Assembly (NCBI RefSeq): GCF_014873535.1
Contig: NZ_JADBEF010000001.1
Coordinates: 3,844,001 to 3,908,000 of the forward strand
DNA: 64,000 nucleotides
Source: Nonomuraea africana
Lineage (GTDB): Bacteria; Actinomycetota; Actinomycetes; Streptosporangiales; Streptosporangiaceae
Direction of reading: 5' to 3'
A program made the translations under genes and the position numbers. Shown here piece by piece: positions 1 to 9,847 of this stretch. Every line of letters starts with the position of its first letter. Position 1 is the first letter of the stretch. The notes below the pieces were generated by a model. The model was not told where the DNA came from and ran no database searches. It saw nothing but the letters and a program-made list of their open reading frames with translations.

Positions 1-393
1 GTCGAGGTAGACCGTCACCCAGAGCTTCTCCTCGGGGAAGCCGAAGCCGCCGTCGGACTCGGACCGCGTCAGGAGCTCCCAGGCGAAGGGGATCGCCTGC
101 TCCTTGAAGTAGTCGCCGAAGGAGAAGTTGCCGAGCATCTGGAAGAACGTGGCGTGGCGGGTGGTCTTGCCCACCTCTTCGATGTCAGGGGTGCGCACGC
201 ACTTCTGCACACTGGCCAGCCGGGCCGCCGGAGGCTTGCGCTGCCCCAGGAAGTACGGCTTGAAGGGCACCATGCCCGCGGGCACCAGGAGCAGCGTCGG
301 ATCCTCAGCGATCAGGCTGGCCGAGGGCACGACCTTGTGCCCACGCTCCTCGAAGAAGCGCAGGAAGCGGCGGGCGATCTCTGCCGACTCCAT
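1..393 (-). CDS. alaS: Alanyl-tRNA synthetase, N-terminal part (cut by window edge)
   Basis: Cytoplasmic enzyme that charges tRNA-Ala. Only the first 131 codons lie in the window; the rest continues off the left edge. The class II catalytic start is recognisable: [12 protein letters not shown] near residue 10, [13 protein letters not shown] near 40 and the signature [16 protein letters not shown] near 85-100. I chose the ATG at 393 because AAAGGA sits about 11 nt upstream and actinobacterial AlaS typically begins MESAEI; an ATG at 405 is possible but overlaps that ribosome site. It follows the DUF6167-like gene by 20 nt, so co-transcription with the upstream membrane-protein genes is likely. 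Confidence 0.95.
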   Translation of the reverse strand, partial: MESAEIARRFLRFFEERGHKVVPSASLIAEDPTLLLVPAGMVPFKPYFLGQRKPPAARLASVQKCVRTPDIEEVGKTTRHATFFQMLGNFSFGDYFKEQAIPFAWELLTRSESDGGFGFPEEKLWVTVYLD

Positions 394-413
394 ATCAGCG
401 GCCATCCTTTGCG

Positions 414-644
414 TTAGTGGGTGTTGTCAGGGTTGTCGAGCCCGAAGCGGGAGCGCAACTCCATTTCGCGGTCGGCGGCCTCGCCGAGCGCGTCCGAGGT
501 AAAGTCTCTCACTTGCAGCAACATGCCGCTGGCGCTGTCGGCCGCCCTGCGGGCGACGTGGTCGGGTTTGAGCGCCTGCAGCTTGCGCATCACCCAGACG
601 GCGCCGAACGCGCCGAGCGCCATGTAGAACAACCTTCTGATCAT
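414..644 (-). CDS. Small membrane protein, DUF6167-like
   Basis: A 76-residue protein with one N-terminal hydrophobic segment ([15 protein letters not shown], about residues 5-19), then a charged amphipathic tail containing [15 protein letters not shown]. It resembles the small DUF6167-type proteins encoded just before alaS in many actinobacteria; the function is unknown. The start ATG overlaps the stop of the upstream DUF948 gene by 4 nt, suggesting translational coupling, and alaS follows after 20 nt. A role at the membrane is inferred only from the single hydrophobic segment. Confidence 0.8.
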   Translation of the reverse strand: MIRRLFYMALGAFGAVWVMRKLQALKPDHVARRAADSASGMLLQVRDFTSDALGEAADREMELRSRFGLDNPDNTH

Positions 645-1015
645 CGCCGCCGCCTGCTGCGCGGCTGCTTGCGGGCCTCGATGGCCCTGCGCACGCCGTG
701 GCTCAGCGCCGAGACCCTGATCAGCGGCCCGGTGAAGATGGTCTGGGTGACCGCGCTCAGCTTGGCGGCGTGGCCACTGACCTGCTTGACGTCTCTGGTG
801 ATGGCCTCGACGGAGACGAGCTGCCTGTTGGCCTCGTTGACCGTCATGCTCATGTCCTCCAGCAGCGGCACGACCCTGTCGTTCAGGTCGGAGACCAGCT
901 TGGTGGTCTCTCTGAGCAGCCGCGCGAGCTTGACGAGCACCATCGCGAGAAAGCAGACGAGGATCGCCCAGCCCATGGCGACGATCAGCCCGGCCAGTTC
1001 TCCTGCGGTCAGCAT
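641..1015 (-). CDS. DUF948 family membrane protein
   Basis: A 124-residue protein with an N-terminal transmembrane segment (LAGLIVAMGWAILVCFLAMV, about residues 7-26). A predicted helical region with LLRETTKLVSDLNDRVVPLL follows, the pattern of DUF948 proteins, which look like short coiled-coil membrane proteins. The C terminus is strongly basic ([10 protein letters not shown]). It begins the small operon DUF948, DUF6167-like, alaS; its stop overlaps the next start by 4 nt. In the 72 bp upstream, TAGGGT resembles an actinobacterial -10 element, so a promoter may lie there. No biochemical function is known to me. Confidence 0.82.
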   Translation of the reverse strand: MLTAGELAGLIVAMGWAILVCFLAMVLVKLARLLRETTKLVSDLNDRVVPLLEDMSMTVNEANRQLVSVEAITRDVKQVSGHAAKLSAVTQTIFTGPLIRVSALSHGVRRAIEARKQPRSRRRR

Positions 1016-1087
1016 CAGCGGATCCGTCCCCGTTGGCGTTCTGGAATGGAGACGACCCTATCGCGTCCCCGGGCGGGCTTCCCCGCA

Positions 1088-1471
1088 CTACGCCTGGACG
1101 CCCCGGACCAGTTCGACCTCGAAGCCCTGCTCGTTCTCGAGGTAGGCGGCGTAGTGGCCGGGACCGCCCGCGTGCGGGTGGCGGTCGGCGAACATCAGCC
1201 GCCAGCCGTGCGCGCCCGCCTCCGCCACCATGGCGTCGACGTCGTCGGCGTGGAAGGCCAGGTGGTTGAGGCCCGGGCGCATCCTGTCGTACGGCACGCG
1301 CGTCGCCGCGGGCGACTCCTCGATCACGATGTAGGTCGGCCCGCACCGCCAGGACCGCCCGTGCTCCCACTCCTGGAACGGCGTGTAGCCCAGCCTGCCG
1401 AACAGCCAGGTGAAGCCGGGCAGCGCCGTCTCCAGTGACTCGACCCACAGCTCCACGTGGTGGAGCGTCAC
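1088..1471 (-). CDS. VOC (glyoxalase/bleomycin-resistance fold) family protein
   Basis: A 127-residue single VOC module. It begins with the typical beta strand [12 protein letters not shown], has the mid-domain metal-ligand region [15 protein letters not shown], and ends [13 protein letters not shown] with the usual terminal Glu. VOC proteins bind a divalent metal or a hydrophobic ligand; the substrate cannot be read from the sequence. The GTG start overlaps the rarA stop by 4 nt, so it is translationally coupled to rarA. The start is fixed by that overlap and by the opening beta strand. Confidence 0.88.
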   Translation of the reverse strand: MTLHHVELWVESLETALPGFTWLFGRLGYTPFQEWEHGRSWRCGPTYIVIEESPAATRVPYDRMRPGLNHLAFHADDVDAMVAEAGAHGWRLMFADRHPHAGGPGHYAAYLENEQGFEVELVRGVQA

Positions 1472-2772
1472 GAGACGCCCCGGAGGAAGTCGCGGATCTT
1501 CGACCACCGCTCGGAGTAGCCGAGCTCCCCGCCGTGCCTGGTCGGCTCGTAGTAGCGGCGCTCGCGTGTCTCCTCGGGCGCGTAGTGCTGGCGGACCAGA
1601 CCGTGCTCGAAGTCGTGCGGGTACTTGTAGCCCTTGCCGTGGCCGAGTTTGGCGGCGCCCGGGTAGTGGGCGTCGCGCAGGTGGCCGGGCACCTGGCCGA
1701 TGAGGCCGCGCCGCACGTCTTCGCTCGCCGCGCCGATGGCCTTCACCACCGCGTTGGACTTGGGTGCCAGCGCGCAGTGGATGACGGCGTGGGCCAGGTT
1801 GATGCCGGCCTCCGGCAGCCCGATGAGCTGCACGGCCTGGGCGGCGGCCACCGCGGTCTGCAGACAGGTGTTGTCGGCCATGCCGACGTCTTCGGAGGCG
1901 AAGATGACGAGCCTGCGGGCGATGAACCTGGGGTCCTCCCCCGCCTCGATCATGCGGGCCAGGTAGTGGAGCGCGGCGTCGGCGTCGGAGCCCCGCATCG
2001 ACTTGATGAAGGCGCTGATGACGTCGTAGTGCTGGTCGCCCTGCCGGTCGTAGCGGACGGCCGCCTTGTCGACGGCCTTCTCCACGACCTCGACGGTGAT
2101 GTCGTCGGCCAGCAGGGCGGCCGCCTCGAGGTAGGTCAGGGAGCGGCGGGCGTCGCCGCCGGCCAGCCGTACGAGATGGTCGAGGGCCTCGGGCGCGAGC
2201 GTGTTGCGGCCGTCCAGGCCGCGCTCGTCGGTGACGGCCCGCCGCAGGACCGCGCGGATGTCGTCGTCGGACAGCGACTCGAGCGTCAGCAGGAGCGAGC
2301 GGGACAGCAGCGGCGAGATGACGGAGAAGAAGGGGTTCTCCGTGGTGGCGCCGATGAAGGTGACCCACCTGTTCTCGACGGCGGGCAGCAGGGCGTCCTG
2401 CTGGGCCTTGTTGAAACGATGCACCTCGTCGACGAACAGGACGGTCTGCCTGCCGGTCATGCCGAGCTCGCGGCGGGCGTTGTCGATGGCGGCGCGCACG
2501 TCCTTCACGCCCGCCGACACCGCGGAGATCTCCACGAAACGACGCTTGGTCACCCCTGCCACGACGTAGGCGAGCGTCGTCTTGCCGGTGCCGGGAGGAC
2601 CCCACAGGAAGAGCGACATCGGCGCCTCGCTCTCGACGAGCCTGCGCAGCGGGGTGCCCTGGCCGAGGAGGTGGCGCTGGCCGAGCACCTCGTCGAGGGT
2701 GCGAGGGCGCATCCGCACCGCCAGGGGCTGGGGGGTGGCCTCCTCAGCGGCCGAATCGAACAGACTCTCCAC
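1468..2772 (-). CDS. rarA: Replication-associated recombination protein RarA (MgsA), AAA+ ATPase
   Basis: A 434-residue clamp-loader-like AAA+ ATPase that acts at stalled replication forks. Features seen: [16 protein letters not shown] near residue 22-37, Walker [10 protein letters not shown] near 58-66, Walker [16 protein letters not shown] near 115, sensor 1 GATTENPFF near 140, then the C-terminal MgsA oligomerisation region with [15 protein letters not shown]. Length matches the family. It is upstream of a VOC gene (4-nt overlap) and 9 nt downstream of the DUF2231 gene. RarA near alaS is a common actinobacterial arrangement. Confidence 0.95.
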   Translation of the reverse strand: MESLFDSAAEEATPQPLAVRMRPRTLDEVLGQRHLLGQGTPLRRLVESEAPMSLFLWGPPGTGKTTLAYVVAGVTKRRFVEISAVSAGVKDVRAAIDNARRELGMTGRQTVLFVDEVHRFNKAQQDALLPAVENRWVTFIGATTENPFFSVISPLLSRSLLLTLESLSDDDIRAVLRRAVTDERGLDGRNTLAPEALDHLVRLAGGDARRSLTYLEAAALLADDITVEVVEKAVDKAAVRYDRQGDQHYDVISAFIKSMRGSDADAALHYLARMIEAGEDPRFIARRLVIFASEDVGMADNTCLQTAVAAAQAVQLIGLPEAGINLAHAVIHCALAPKSNAVVKAIGAASEDVRRGLIGQVPGHLRDAHYPGAAKLGHGKGYKYPHDFEHGLVRQHYAPEETRERRYYEPTRHGGELGYSERWSKIRDFLRGVS

Positions 2773-2781
2773 AAACCGAGC

Positions 2782-3237
2782 CTACAGTCCCCACACCGCC
2801 CTGGCGCCGGAATCCCCTGCTCGGAAGACGTAGTAGCCGGCCACCACAGCCAGCACCACACTCACCGCCGACAGCGTCCACGCGGGCACCCGCAGCTTGG
2901 CCCGCCACAAGTAGACCATCAGCAGGGAGGCGGCGCCGAGCCCGATCGTGCTGAACAGCAGGGGCGTGGCGAAGCTCTCGTGACCGGCGATGCGCTGGCC
3001 CAGCTCTCCCCCGACCTCGGCGAAGCGCGCCTGCTTCAGCGCGGCGCCGCTCTGCCGCGCGGCGAAGACCGCCGCGGGAGCGGCCAGCGAGAGCAGCACC
3101 ACCGCCCACGCCAGGTACGGCTGGAAGCGGGGCACCAGGGCGTAGGCGACGGCGGCGGCGACCAGCAACGGCGTGAGCACCACGGCGAAGTGGACGATCA
3201 GCGGGTGCGCGGGCAGGCCCATGATCTCGTCGAACAT
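2782..3237 (-). CDS. DUF2231 family integral membrane protein
   Basis: A 151-residue polytopic protein with four hydrophobic segments: about residues 9-32, 41-59, 90-109 and 117-136. The N-terminal LPAHPLIVHFAVVLTPLL is the DUF2231 hallmark; its conserved His residues suggest metal or haem binding, but the function is not established. The ATG at 3237 is the first good start. It leads the operon that continues into rarA (9-nt gap) and the VOC gene, and is transcribed away from the cyclophilin gene at 3428; the shared 190-bp gap must hold both promoters. Confidence 0.85.
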   Translation of the reverse strand: MFDEIMGLPAHPLIVHFAVVLTPLLVAAAVAYALVPRFQPYLAWAVVLLSLAAPAAVFAARQSGAALKQARFAEVGGELGQRIAGHESFATPLLFSTIGLGAASLLMVYLWRAKLRVPAWTLSAVSVVLAVVAGYYVFRAGDSGARAVWGL

Positions 3238-3427
3238 GTCATGACTCCGTTCTCATATCGACTACGGATCTCACCACGCCGCGGTTCGCTGAGACGGGTT
3301 TCTCATGTACTTCTCAGGACCTCCACATCACCGGCCCCTTTCGCCACTTACGTCCAGCACATTCCCAACCCCGGTAGCATGCGCGGAGCAGTTTGGTCAT
3401 GTGTCGGCAAACGTGGAGGAAATACCG

Positions 3428-4327
3428 GTGAGCGGTGACGACCGCCAGAGCCAGTTGGCTCGGGAGCACAAGGAGCGGCAGGCGCAGCGTGCGGCCGAGC
3501 AGGCCGCGAAGGCCAAGCGGAACACCTTCATCGGCGCGGGCGTGGCGGTGGCGCTCGTGGCCGGCGGCATCATCGCGGCCACCACGATGCTCGGCCGGAG
3601 TGACGCGACCCCCATGGCCGCGGAGGAGACTCCGTCCGCCTCGCCCTCGGCCAGCACCTCGGTGCCCGCGGTGCCCTCGGCCTCGCCTTCGGTCTCGGCG
3701 GGCCCCGTCTCCTGCACCTACAAGAAGGAGACCAACGCCGGCGTCCCCACCAAGTACGTCGGCATGCCGGGCAAGAAGCCGAACAAGAAGCTCAAGCAGA
3801 TGACCATCCTGACCAACCACGGCAAGATCGTCATCGATCTGATGACCGATCAGGCGCCGTGCTCGGTCAACGCCATGGACTTCTTGGCCAAGAAGAACTT
3901 CTTCGACAACACCAAGTGCCAGCGTCTGGTGACGCCCGACGTGTCCGGCCTGCACCTGCTGCAGTGCGGCGACCCGCTGGCCAAGGCCGACGGCGTCAAC
4001 CCCACGGACGGCCAGGGCTCGGCCGGCTTCACCTACGGCGACGAGAACATCGGCATGCCGTACAGCCAGGGCGTGGTGTTCATCACCCAGCCGTCGGGGT
4101 CGGCGGGGCAGAACGGCAGTCAGTTCGCCATCTCCCTGTCGAACGACAACACCCAGCTGCCCGCGGAGTACAGCGTGCTCGGCGTCGTCAGCGAGGGCAT
4201 GGAGATGATGCTGGGGATCGCCAAGGACGAGAAGGACCTGATCGTCAACCCCAACGACGTCACGGGCGACGGCGGCACGACCGCGCCGAAGAAGCCCGTC
4301 ATCATCAAGGACGTCCGCCTGTCGTAG
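3428..4327 (+). CDS. Membrane-anchored cyclophilin-type peptidyl-prolyl isomerase
   Basis: A 299-residue protein. A charged cytoplasmic helix (residues 1-31) leads to a transmembrane segment (about 33-55), a Pro/Ser/Ala-rich linker (60-97) and an extracytoplasmic cyclophilin domain (about 130-298). Cyclophilin hallmarks are partly altered: CQRL retains the catalytic Arg, QCGDP replaces the usual QGGD, and GSQFAISL replaces GSQFF. The GTG at 3428 is chosen because GGAGGA lies 7 nt upstream. It is paralogous to the gene at 9848. Likely role: folding exported proteins at the membrane. The weaker core motifs could mean low activity. Confidence 0.9.
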   Translation: MSGDDRQSQLAREHKERQAQRAAEQAAKAKRNTFIGAGVAVALVAGGIIAATTMLGRSDATPMAAEETPSASPSASTSVPAVPSASPSVSAGPVSCTYKKETNAGVPTKYVGMPGKKPNKKLKQMTILTNHGKIVIDLMTDQAPCSVNAMDFLAKKNFFDNTKCQRLVTPDVSGLHLLQCGDPLAKADGVNPTDGQGSAGFTYGDENIGMPYSQGVVFITQPSGSAGQNGSQFAISLSNDNTQLPAEYSVLGVVSEGMEMMLGIAKDEKDLIVNPNDVTGDGGTTAPKKPVIIKDVRLS

Positions 4328-4381
4328 TGATTCAGCTCACACCACCGCCTGCGCTTGCCGCCGCGGGGGCACTCTGGAGCT

Positions 4382-5575
4382 GTGAGCGACAAGCTGCCGT
4401 TTGAGTTCTTCTTCTCCCCGGAGTTCGGCGCCGACCCCTACGCGGCCTACGCCGGACTCCGGGCCGAGGGACCCGTCCACGCCATCGACTTCCCCCCTGG
4501 AGCCTCCGGGTTCGTGGTCGTCGACTACGAGCACGCCAGGCCCGCGCTGAGCGATCCGCGCCTGTCCAAGAACCTCGCCAGCGGACCCGAGTGGTTTCGC
4601 GAGGCGGTCTCGCAGCAGAATCCCGTGCTCTCCGACAACATGCTGATGTCGGATCCGCCTGACCACACCCGGCTGAGGAAGGTGGTGTCGAAGGCGTTCA
4701 CGCCGCGCAGGATCGAGCAGCTGCGCCCGCGCGTCCAGGCGATCACCGACGAGCTGATCGACGCCTTCGAGGGTGACACCGTCGAGCTGATCGACGCCTT
4801 CGCCTTTCCCTTGCCGATCATCGTCATCTGCGAGCTGCTCGGCGTTCCCGACCGCGACAGGGCCGACTTCCGCAGGTGGTCGGCGGCGCTGGTCCAGCCC
4901 GCCCTCGACGACGAGCAGGTCAGAGCCAGGCGGGAGCAGAGCGACGAGCTGCGCGCCTACTTCACCCGCCTGATCGCCGAACGGCGCGCCGCGCCCTCCG
5001 ACGACCTGGTGAGCGTGCTGGTCACCAGCGAGGAGCTGAGCGAGCGCGAGGTGCTTTCCACGCTGGCGCTGCTGCTGATCGCCGGCCACGAGACGACCGT
5101 CAACCTCATCGGGAACGGCATGCTGGCCCTGCTGCGCAACCCCGACCAGCTCGACCTGCTGCGCGCCAAGCCCGAACTGCTGCCCAGCGCGGTGGAGGAG
5201 TTCCTGCGCTACGACGCCCCCGTCGAGCGAGGGACCTTCCGCATCGCGGTGGAGGACATGGAGATCGCCGGCACGCCGATCCCGAAGGGCAGCTTCGTGC
5301 ACATCTCCATCGGCGCGGCGGGTCGCGACCCGATGGCCTTCGAGCGGGCCGAGAGCCTCGACATCGCCCGTGAGGACAACAGGCACGTCAGCTTCGGCCA
5401 CGGCATCCACTTCTGCCTCGGCGCACCGCTGGCGCGCATGGAGGGACAGATCGCCTTCGGCACGTTGCTGGCGCGGCTCGGCGACATCAGGCTGGCCTGC
5501 CCGGAGGAGCAGCTCAGGTGGCGCTTCAGCGGCTCCATCATCAGATCGCTCGCCGCGCTGCCGATAACGATCTAG
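4382..5575 (+). CDS. Cytochrome P450
   Basis: A 397-residue soluble bacterial P450 monooxygenase. Seen: I-helix oxygen-activation motif LLIAGHETTVN near residue 232-242, ExxR in VEEFLRY near 275-281, and the haem loop FGHGIHFCLGAPLARME near 340 with the Cys thiolate ligand. Length and motifs suggest a CYP107-like macrolide/steroid-type oxidase, but the substrate cannot be deduced. No ferredoxin gene adjoins it. The GTG at 4382 fits a GGAG close upstream; TTG at 4355 is possible. A decayed tandem copy follows 10 nt downstream (5586-5737). Confidence 0.93.
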   Translation: MSDKLPFEFFFSPEFGADPYAAYAGLRAEGPVHAIDFPPGASGFVVVDYEHARPALSDPRLSKNLASGPEWFREAVSQQNPVLSDNMLMSDPPDHTRLRKVVSKAFTPRRIEQLRPRVQAITDELIDAFEGDTVELIDAFAFPLPIIVICELLGVPDRDRADFRRWSAALVQPALDDEQVRARREQSDELRAYFTRLIAERRAAPSDDLVSVLVTSEELSEREVLSTLALLLIAGHETTVNLIGNGMLALLRNPDQLDLLRAKPELLPSAVEEFLRYDAPVERGTFRIAVEDMEIAGTPIPKGSFVHISIGAAGRDPMAFERAESLDIAREDNRHVSFGHGIHFCLGAPLARMEGQIAFGTLLARLGDIRLACPEEQLRWRFSGSIIRSLAALPITI

Positions 5576-5585
5576 GGTGGCTCGG

Positions 5586-5737
5586 ATGCCGGAGAAGCTA
5601 CCTTTCGAGTTCCTTTTCACCCCTGAGTTCAGCAGGGACCGCCCGGCCTGGCGCTGGGCTGTGCGGAGGAGGAGCTGAGCCGGCGGCTGACCGGTTCGGT
5701 GGTGCGCGGCCTGTCCGCACTGCCGATCCGCTTCTGA
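5586..5737 (+). pseudogene. Relic of a tandem cytochrome P450 paralogue with internal deletion
   Basis: The first codons read MPEKLPFEFLFTPEFSRD, closely matching the intact upstream P450 start (SDKLPFEFFFSPEFGAD). After about 18 codons the sequence jumps into a different frame encoding the extreme P450 C terminus: GCAEEELSRRLTGSVVRG, then LSALPIRF and stop. That matches the upstream copy's CPEEQLRWRFSGSIIRS and LAALPITI. Roughly 350 codons are missing, and the junction near 5640 also shifts frame. It is therefore a duplicated P450 reduced to its two ends. It cannot encode a functional enzyme. Confidence 0.85.
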
Positions 5738-5822
5738 CCCCCGATGAGCTGGTACGGCCCGCCGCCCCGGCTCATCGGACCCGCACCCCCGCCGAACCGG
5801 CGACCGGGCGCCCGCCACCACC

Positions 5823-5996
5823 GAGGAACGCCCACCCCACGACCACGGAGAGGTCCCCGAAGGAACCCCGCCGAAGTCCAGGCGCGAGCGATCCCCAGGG
5901 AAACCCAGCCGAAGTCCGGCGCGAGCGATCCTCACCCATCAAAGAACGCCCGCCCCGTGACCGCGGCGAGGTCCCCAGGGGAACCTCGCCGAAGTC
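5823..5996. repeat. Imperfect direct repeats between the P450 relic and aspS
   Basis: A roughly 57-nt unit at 5823-5879 (GAACGCCC...GAGGTCCCC...GCCGAAGTC) recurs at 5940-5996. A second, 24-25-nt repeat (GCCGAAGTCC...GCGAGCGATCC) occurs at 5870-5894 and 5908-5931. The downstream 57-nt copy forms the left half of the aspS terminator hairpin, so the region may have grown by duplication of terminator DNA. No gene is apparent in 5738-6020. Confidence 0.6.
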
Positions 5997-6011
5997 GCCG
6001 GGCGGGCGTTC
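5944..6011 (-). terminator. Terminator-like nested hairpin downstream of aspS
   Basis: Outer arms GAACGCCCGCCC (5944-5955) and GGGCGGGCGTTC (6000-6011) are perfectly complementary. A second stem, GGCGAGGT/ACCTCGCC, lies inside with CCCC/GGGG. It begins 10 nt after the aspS stop. It has no long T tract, as is usual for actinobacterial hairpin terminators. Confidence 0.65.
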
Positions 6012-6020
6012 GAGGGTCGG

Positions 6021-7772
6021 TTACGCCTCGGTCTTGGGCTTGGCGTCGACGCCCGCCTCCTTGCGCTGCTCCCCGGTGATGGGCGTGGGCGCGCCCGTCA
6101 GCGGGTCGAAGCCCGAGGCGGTCTTCGGGAAGGCGATGACGTCGCGGATCGAGTCGCCGCCCGACAGCAGCATGCAGATCCGGTCCCAGCCGTAGGCGAT
6201 GCCGCCGTGCGGGGGCGGGCCGTACTTGAACGCCTCGAGCAGGAAGCCGAACTTCGACTCGGCCTCCTCCTTGGAGATGCCGAGCACGTCGAAGACGCGC
6301 TGCTGCATCTCGGCCCGGTGGATACGGATCGAGCCGCCGCCGATCTCCATGCCGTTGCAGACCATGTCGTAGGCGTAGGCCAGCGCCTCGCCCGGGCGGT
6401 CCTGGAAGGTGTCGGCCCACTCGGGCTTGGGGCCGGTGAACGGGTGGTGCACGGCCGTCCAGCCGATCTCGCGGCCGACGTCGTCGTGCACGGGCTCGAA
6501 CATGGGCGCGTCGACCACCCACAGGAACGACCACTGCGACTCGTCGATCAGGCCGCAGCGGCGGCCGATCTCGAGCCTGGCCGCGCCGAGCAGGTCGCGG
6601 GAGGAGTGCCGGGCGCCGGCGGCGAAGAAGATCGCGTCGCCCGGCTTGGCGCCCACCTTGCCCGGCAGGTCCGCCACCTCCACCTCGGAGAGGTTCTTGG
6701 CGACCGGGCCACCGAGCGTGCCGTCCGGCTGCACCAGCACGTAGGCCAGGCCGCGGGCGCCGCGGGACTTGGCCCACTCCTGCCAGCCGTCGAGCTCCTT
6801 GCGGGTCTGCGAGGCCCCGCCCGGCATGACGACCGCGCCGACGTACTCGTCCTGGAAGACCCGGAAGGTGGTGTCCTTGAAGAACTCCGTCAGGTCGACG
6901 AGCTCCTGGCCGAAGCGCAGGTCGGGCTTGTCGGAGCCGTAGCGGGCCATCGCGTCGGCGTAGGTCATGCGGGGCAGCGGCGTGGCGAGCTCGTAGCCGA
7001 GGATCTCCTTCCAGATCCTGCCGATGAGTGCCTCGCCGACGGCGATCACGTCCTCCTGATCGGCGAAGGACATCTCGACGTCGATCTGGGTGAACTCGGG
7101 CTGCCGGTCGGCGCGCAGGTCCTCGTCGCGGTAGCACTTGGCCAGCTGGTAGTAGCGCTCGAGACCGCCCACCTGCAGCAGCTGCTTGAACAGCTGGGGC
7201 GACTGCGGCAGCGCGTACCAGTTGCCCGGCTGCAGGCGCACCGGCACCAGGAAGTCGCGGGCGCCCTCGGGGGTGGAGCGGGTGAGCGTCGGCGTCTCGA
7301 CGTAGACGAAGCCGAGCTCGTTCATCACCTCGTTGGCCAGGTAGGTGGCCTTGGAGCGGATGCGCATGGCGTTGGCCACCGAGGCACGGCGGATGTCGAG
7401 GTAGCGATAGCGCAGCCGCGCCTCCTCCGACACCTCGGTGTGGCCCTCGATCGGGAACGGCAGCGGGGCCGCCTCGCTCAGCACCTCGACGGTGGTGGCG
7501 ACGACCTCGATCTCGCCGGTCGGCAGGTCGGGGTTGGCGTTGCCCTCGGGCCGGATCCTGACCTCGCCGACCACCTTGACGCAGTACTCGCCGCGCAGGC
7601 CGTGCGCGTCGTCCTCCTCGCGGAAGACCACCTGCGCCGAGCCGGAGGCGTCGCGCAGGTCGATGAAGACGACCCCGCCGTGGTCACGGCGGCGGGCCAC
7701 CCAGCCCGCGAGCGTCACCTGCTGCCCGGCGTGCTCTTTGCGGAGCTCACCGGCCTTGTGCGTGCGAATCAC
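6021..7772 (-). CDS. aspS: Aspartyl-tRNA synthetase
   Basis: A 583-residue class II synthetase charging tRNA-Asp (possibly also tRNA-Asn). Domains: N-terminal OB-fold anticodon-binding region ([18 protein letters not shown] near residue 19-36), class II motif 2 with [19 protein letters not shown] near 210-230, a bacterial GAD insertion, and C-terminal motif 3 [12 protein letters not shown] near 525. The GTG start overlaps the hisS stop by 4 nt, which fixes it and indicates coupling in an MBL-hisS-aspS operon. A strong hairpin follows the stop. Whether the enzyme is discriminating for Asp cannot be judged by eye. Confidence 0.97.
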   Translation of the reverse strand: MIRTHKAGELRKEHAGQQVTLAGWVARRRDHGGVVFIDLRDASGSAQVVFREEDDAHGLRGEYCVKVVGEVRIRPEGNANPDLPTGEIEVVATTVEVLSEAAPLPFPIEGHTEVSEEARLRYRYLDIRRASVANAMRIRSKATYLANEVMNELGFVYVETPTLTRSTPEGARDFLVPVRLQPGNWYALPQSPQLFKQLLQVGGLERYYQLAKCYRDEDLRADRQPEFTQIDVEMSFADQEDVIAVGEALIGRIWKEILGYELATPLPRMTYADAMARYGSDKPDLRFGQELVDLTEFFKDTTFRVFQDEYVGAVVMPGGASQTRKELDGWQEWAKSRGARGLAYVLVQPDGTLGGPVAKNLSEVEVADLPGKVGAKPGDAIFFAAGARHSSRDLLGAARLEIGRRCGLIDESQWSFLWVVDAPMFEPVHDDVGREIGWTAVHHPFTGPKPEWADTFQDRPGEALAYAYDMVCNGMEIGGGSIRIHRAEMQQRVFDVLGISKEEAESKFGFLLEAFKYGPPPHGGIAYGWDRICMLLSGGDSIRDVIAFPKTASGFDPLTGAPTPITGEQRKEAGVDAKPKTEA

Positions 7773-9028
7773 TGCAGCTTTCCCTTCAAAACGTCGGCGA
7801 CCTGGGCCAGCGGCACCTCGGTCTGCTCTGCGGTGGTCAGGTCCTTCACTTGTACGGCCTGCGCGGCGAGGTCGCGCTCGCCCAGGATCAGCGCGAACCT
7901 GGCGCCCGAGCGGTCGGCGCCCTTCATCGCGCCCTTGAGCCCCTTGCCGCCGAAGGCCATGTCGGCGGAGAGACCCGCCGTGCGCAGCTCCTCGACGAGC
8001 AGGAACATCCGGCGGCGCGCCTCCTCGCCCAGCGGGACACCGTACACCTCGACGCGGGCGGCCGGGGCCGCGTCGAGCAGACCCTCGGCCTCCATGGCCA
8101 GGTAGGTACGGTCGACGCCGAGCGCCCATCCCACACTGGGCAGCGCGGGGCCGCCGAGCATCTCGCTGAGCCCGTCGTAGCGCCCGCCGCCGCCGACGGC
8201 CGACTGCGAGCCGAGCCCGCCGTGGACGAATTCGAAGGTGGTGCGGGTGTAGTAGTCGAGACCGCGCACCAGCTTCGGCTCGTCGGTGAACGGCACGCCG
8301 AGAGCCGTCAGCAGGCTACGGACCTCCTCGTGGTAGGCCTTGCAGGCCGCGCACAGGTGGTCGGCGACCAGCGGCGCGCCCTCGAGCTGCGCCTGCACCT
8401 CGGGGCGCTTGTCGTCGAGCACGCGCAGCGGGTTGATCTCGATGCGCGCGCGGGTGGCCTCGTCGAGGTCGAGCGCGCGCAGGAAGTCTTGCAGCGCGGC
8501 CCGGTAGACGGGGCGGCACACCTGGTCGCCGAGGGAGTTGAGGAGCAGCGTGACGCCCTCCAGCCCCAGGCTCGCGAAGCCGCGCCAGGCCAGCAGGACC
8601 AGCTCGGCGTCGAGCGCGGGGTCCTCGGCGCCGAGCGCCTCGGCGCCGACCTGCCAGAAGTGGCGGTAGCGGCCCTTCTGCGCGCGCTCGTAGCGGTACT
8701 GGCTGCCGGAGTACCAGAGCTTCACCGGCAGCTGGCCGTTGTGCAGGTTGTGCTGCAGGACGGCCCGCACGACCGACGCGGTGCCCTCGGGGCGGAGGGT
8801 GAGCGAGCGGCCGCCCTTGTCGTCGAAGGTGTACATCTCCTTCGACACGACGTCGGTCGACTCGCCGACGCCGCGCTTGAACAGCTCGGTGTCCTCGAAG
8901 GTGGGCGTCTCGATGTAGCCGTAGCCCGCCTGCCGTACCGGGGCCGCGAGGGCCTCGCGGACCTCGAGGACGCGTTCGGAGACGGGTGGCAGCAGGTCGT
9001 AGGTGCCCTTGGGTGATTGGAAAGTCAT
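7769..9028 (-). CDS. hisS: Histidyl-tRNA synthetase
   Basis: A 419-residue class II synthetase charging tRNA-His. It begins [14 protein letters not shown], has motif 2 with the [14 protein letters not shown] region, the HisA motif [15 protein letters not shown] near residue 257-271, and a glycine-rich motif 3 ([12 protein letters not shown]). A C-terminal anticodon-binding domain follows. Its ATG shares bases with the stop of the preceding MBL gene (TGATG), and its stop overlaps the aspS start, so the three genes form a tightly coupled operon. Confidence 0.97.
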   Translation of the reverse strand: MTFQSPKGTYDLLPPVSERVLEVREALAAPVRQAGYGYIETPTFEDTELFKRGVGESTDVVSKEMYTFDDKGGRSLTLRPEGTASVVRAVLQHNLHNGQLPVKLWYSGSQYRYERAQKGRYRHFWQVGAEALGAEDPALDAELVLLAWRGFASLGLEGVTLLLNSLGDQVCRPVYRAALQDFLRALDLDEATRARIEINPLRVLDDKRPEVQAQLEGAPLVADHLCAACKAYHEEVRSLLTALGVPFTDEPKLVRGLDYYTRTTFEFVHGGLGSQSAVGGGGRYDGLSEMLGGPALPSVGWALGVDRTYLAMEAEGLLDAAPAARVEVYGVPLGEEARRRMFLLVEELRTAGLSADMAFGGKGLKGAMKGADRSGARFALILGERDLAAQAVQVKDLTTAEQTEVPLAQVADVLKGKLQ

Positions 9029-9708
9029 CAGATCCCTCGCGTGGGACCGGCGTGCGGCGCGGCCTCTTTAAGGAAAGGATTCGTCGCGCGCTCGCGGCCG
9101 ATCGTGGTCTGCGGTCCGTGGCCCGGCAGGACGACCGTCGTGTCCGGCAGCGGCAGGCACTTGGCCGCCAGACTGCGCAGGATCGTCGGGTAGTCGCCGC
9201 CCGGCAGGTCAGAGCGGCCGATGGAGCCGGCGAACAGCAGGTCGCCCGAGAACATGATCTCCTCTGGCGGCAGCCTGAAACTCACCGACCCCCTGGTATG
9301 CCCAGGAGTGTGGTCGACCACGAACTCCATGCCGGCCAGCTCGAGGACCGCGCCGTCGGACAGCTCGCGCACGTCGTCGGGCTCGCTCAGCGTGATGCCG
9401 CCGAACAGCTGGCCCGAGGTCGCCGACCAGCCGGCCGAGGGATCGCTCAGCAGGTGACGGTCGTCCGGGTGGATCCAGGCAGGGACGTCGCGCGCGCCGC
9501 AGACGGGGGCCACCGACCAGACGTGGTCGAGGTGACCGTGGGTGAGAAGGACCGCGACGGGCTTCAGCCTGTGCTCGCGCAGCAGGTCATCGATGCCGTC
9601 GACCGCGTCCTGACCGGGGTCGACGATCACGCACTCCTCGCCGGCGGCGGGCGCCACGAGGTAGCAGTTGGTCTGGAACGCCCCTGCGGGGAAGCCTGCG
9701 ATGAGCAT
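9028..9708 (-). CDS. MBL-fold metallo-hydrolase (glyoxalase II-like)
   Basis: A 226-residue metallo-beta-lactamase fold hydrolase. The binuclear metal site is visible: THGHLDH near residue 56-62, HTPGHTRGS near 132-140, SGDLLF near 154-159 and the late His in LPGHGPQT near 195. Such proteins next to hisS are often annotated hydroxyacylglutathione hydrolase-like. Since actinobacteria use mycothiol, a different thioester substrate is likely; this is inference. It opens the MBL-hisS-aspS operon and is divergent from the cyclophilin gene at 9848. Confidence 0.9.
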   Translation of the reverse strand: MLIAGFPAGAFQTNCYLVAPAAGEECVIVDPGQDAVDGIDDLLREHRLKPVAVLLTHGHLDHVWSVAPVCGARDVPAWIHPDDRHLLSDPSAGWSATSGQLFGGITLSEPDDVRELSDGAVLELAGMEFVVDHTPGHTRGSVSFRLPPEEIMFSGDLLFAGSIGRSDLPGGDYPTILRSLAAKCLPLPDTTVVLPGHGPQTTIGRERATNPFLKEAAPHAGPTRGI

Positions 9709-9847
9709 CTGCCTCGGCTGAGTCTCGTCAAGAAAGCGGATGAGAATGTAACCGAAGCGTACCGGTGCTGGCCGCCGGGCTGCGAACCATTACCGGTTGG
9801 CCGATACGATTCGCCCACCTCAGTTGATTCGATAGGGAGGCAAAGCA

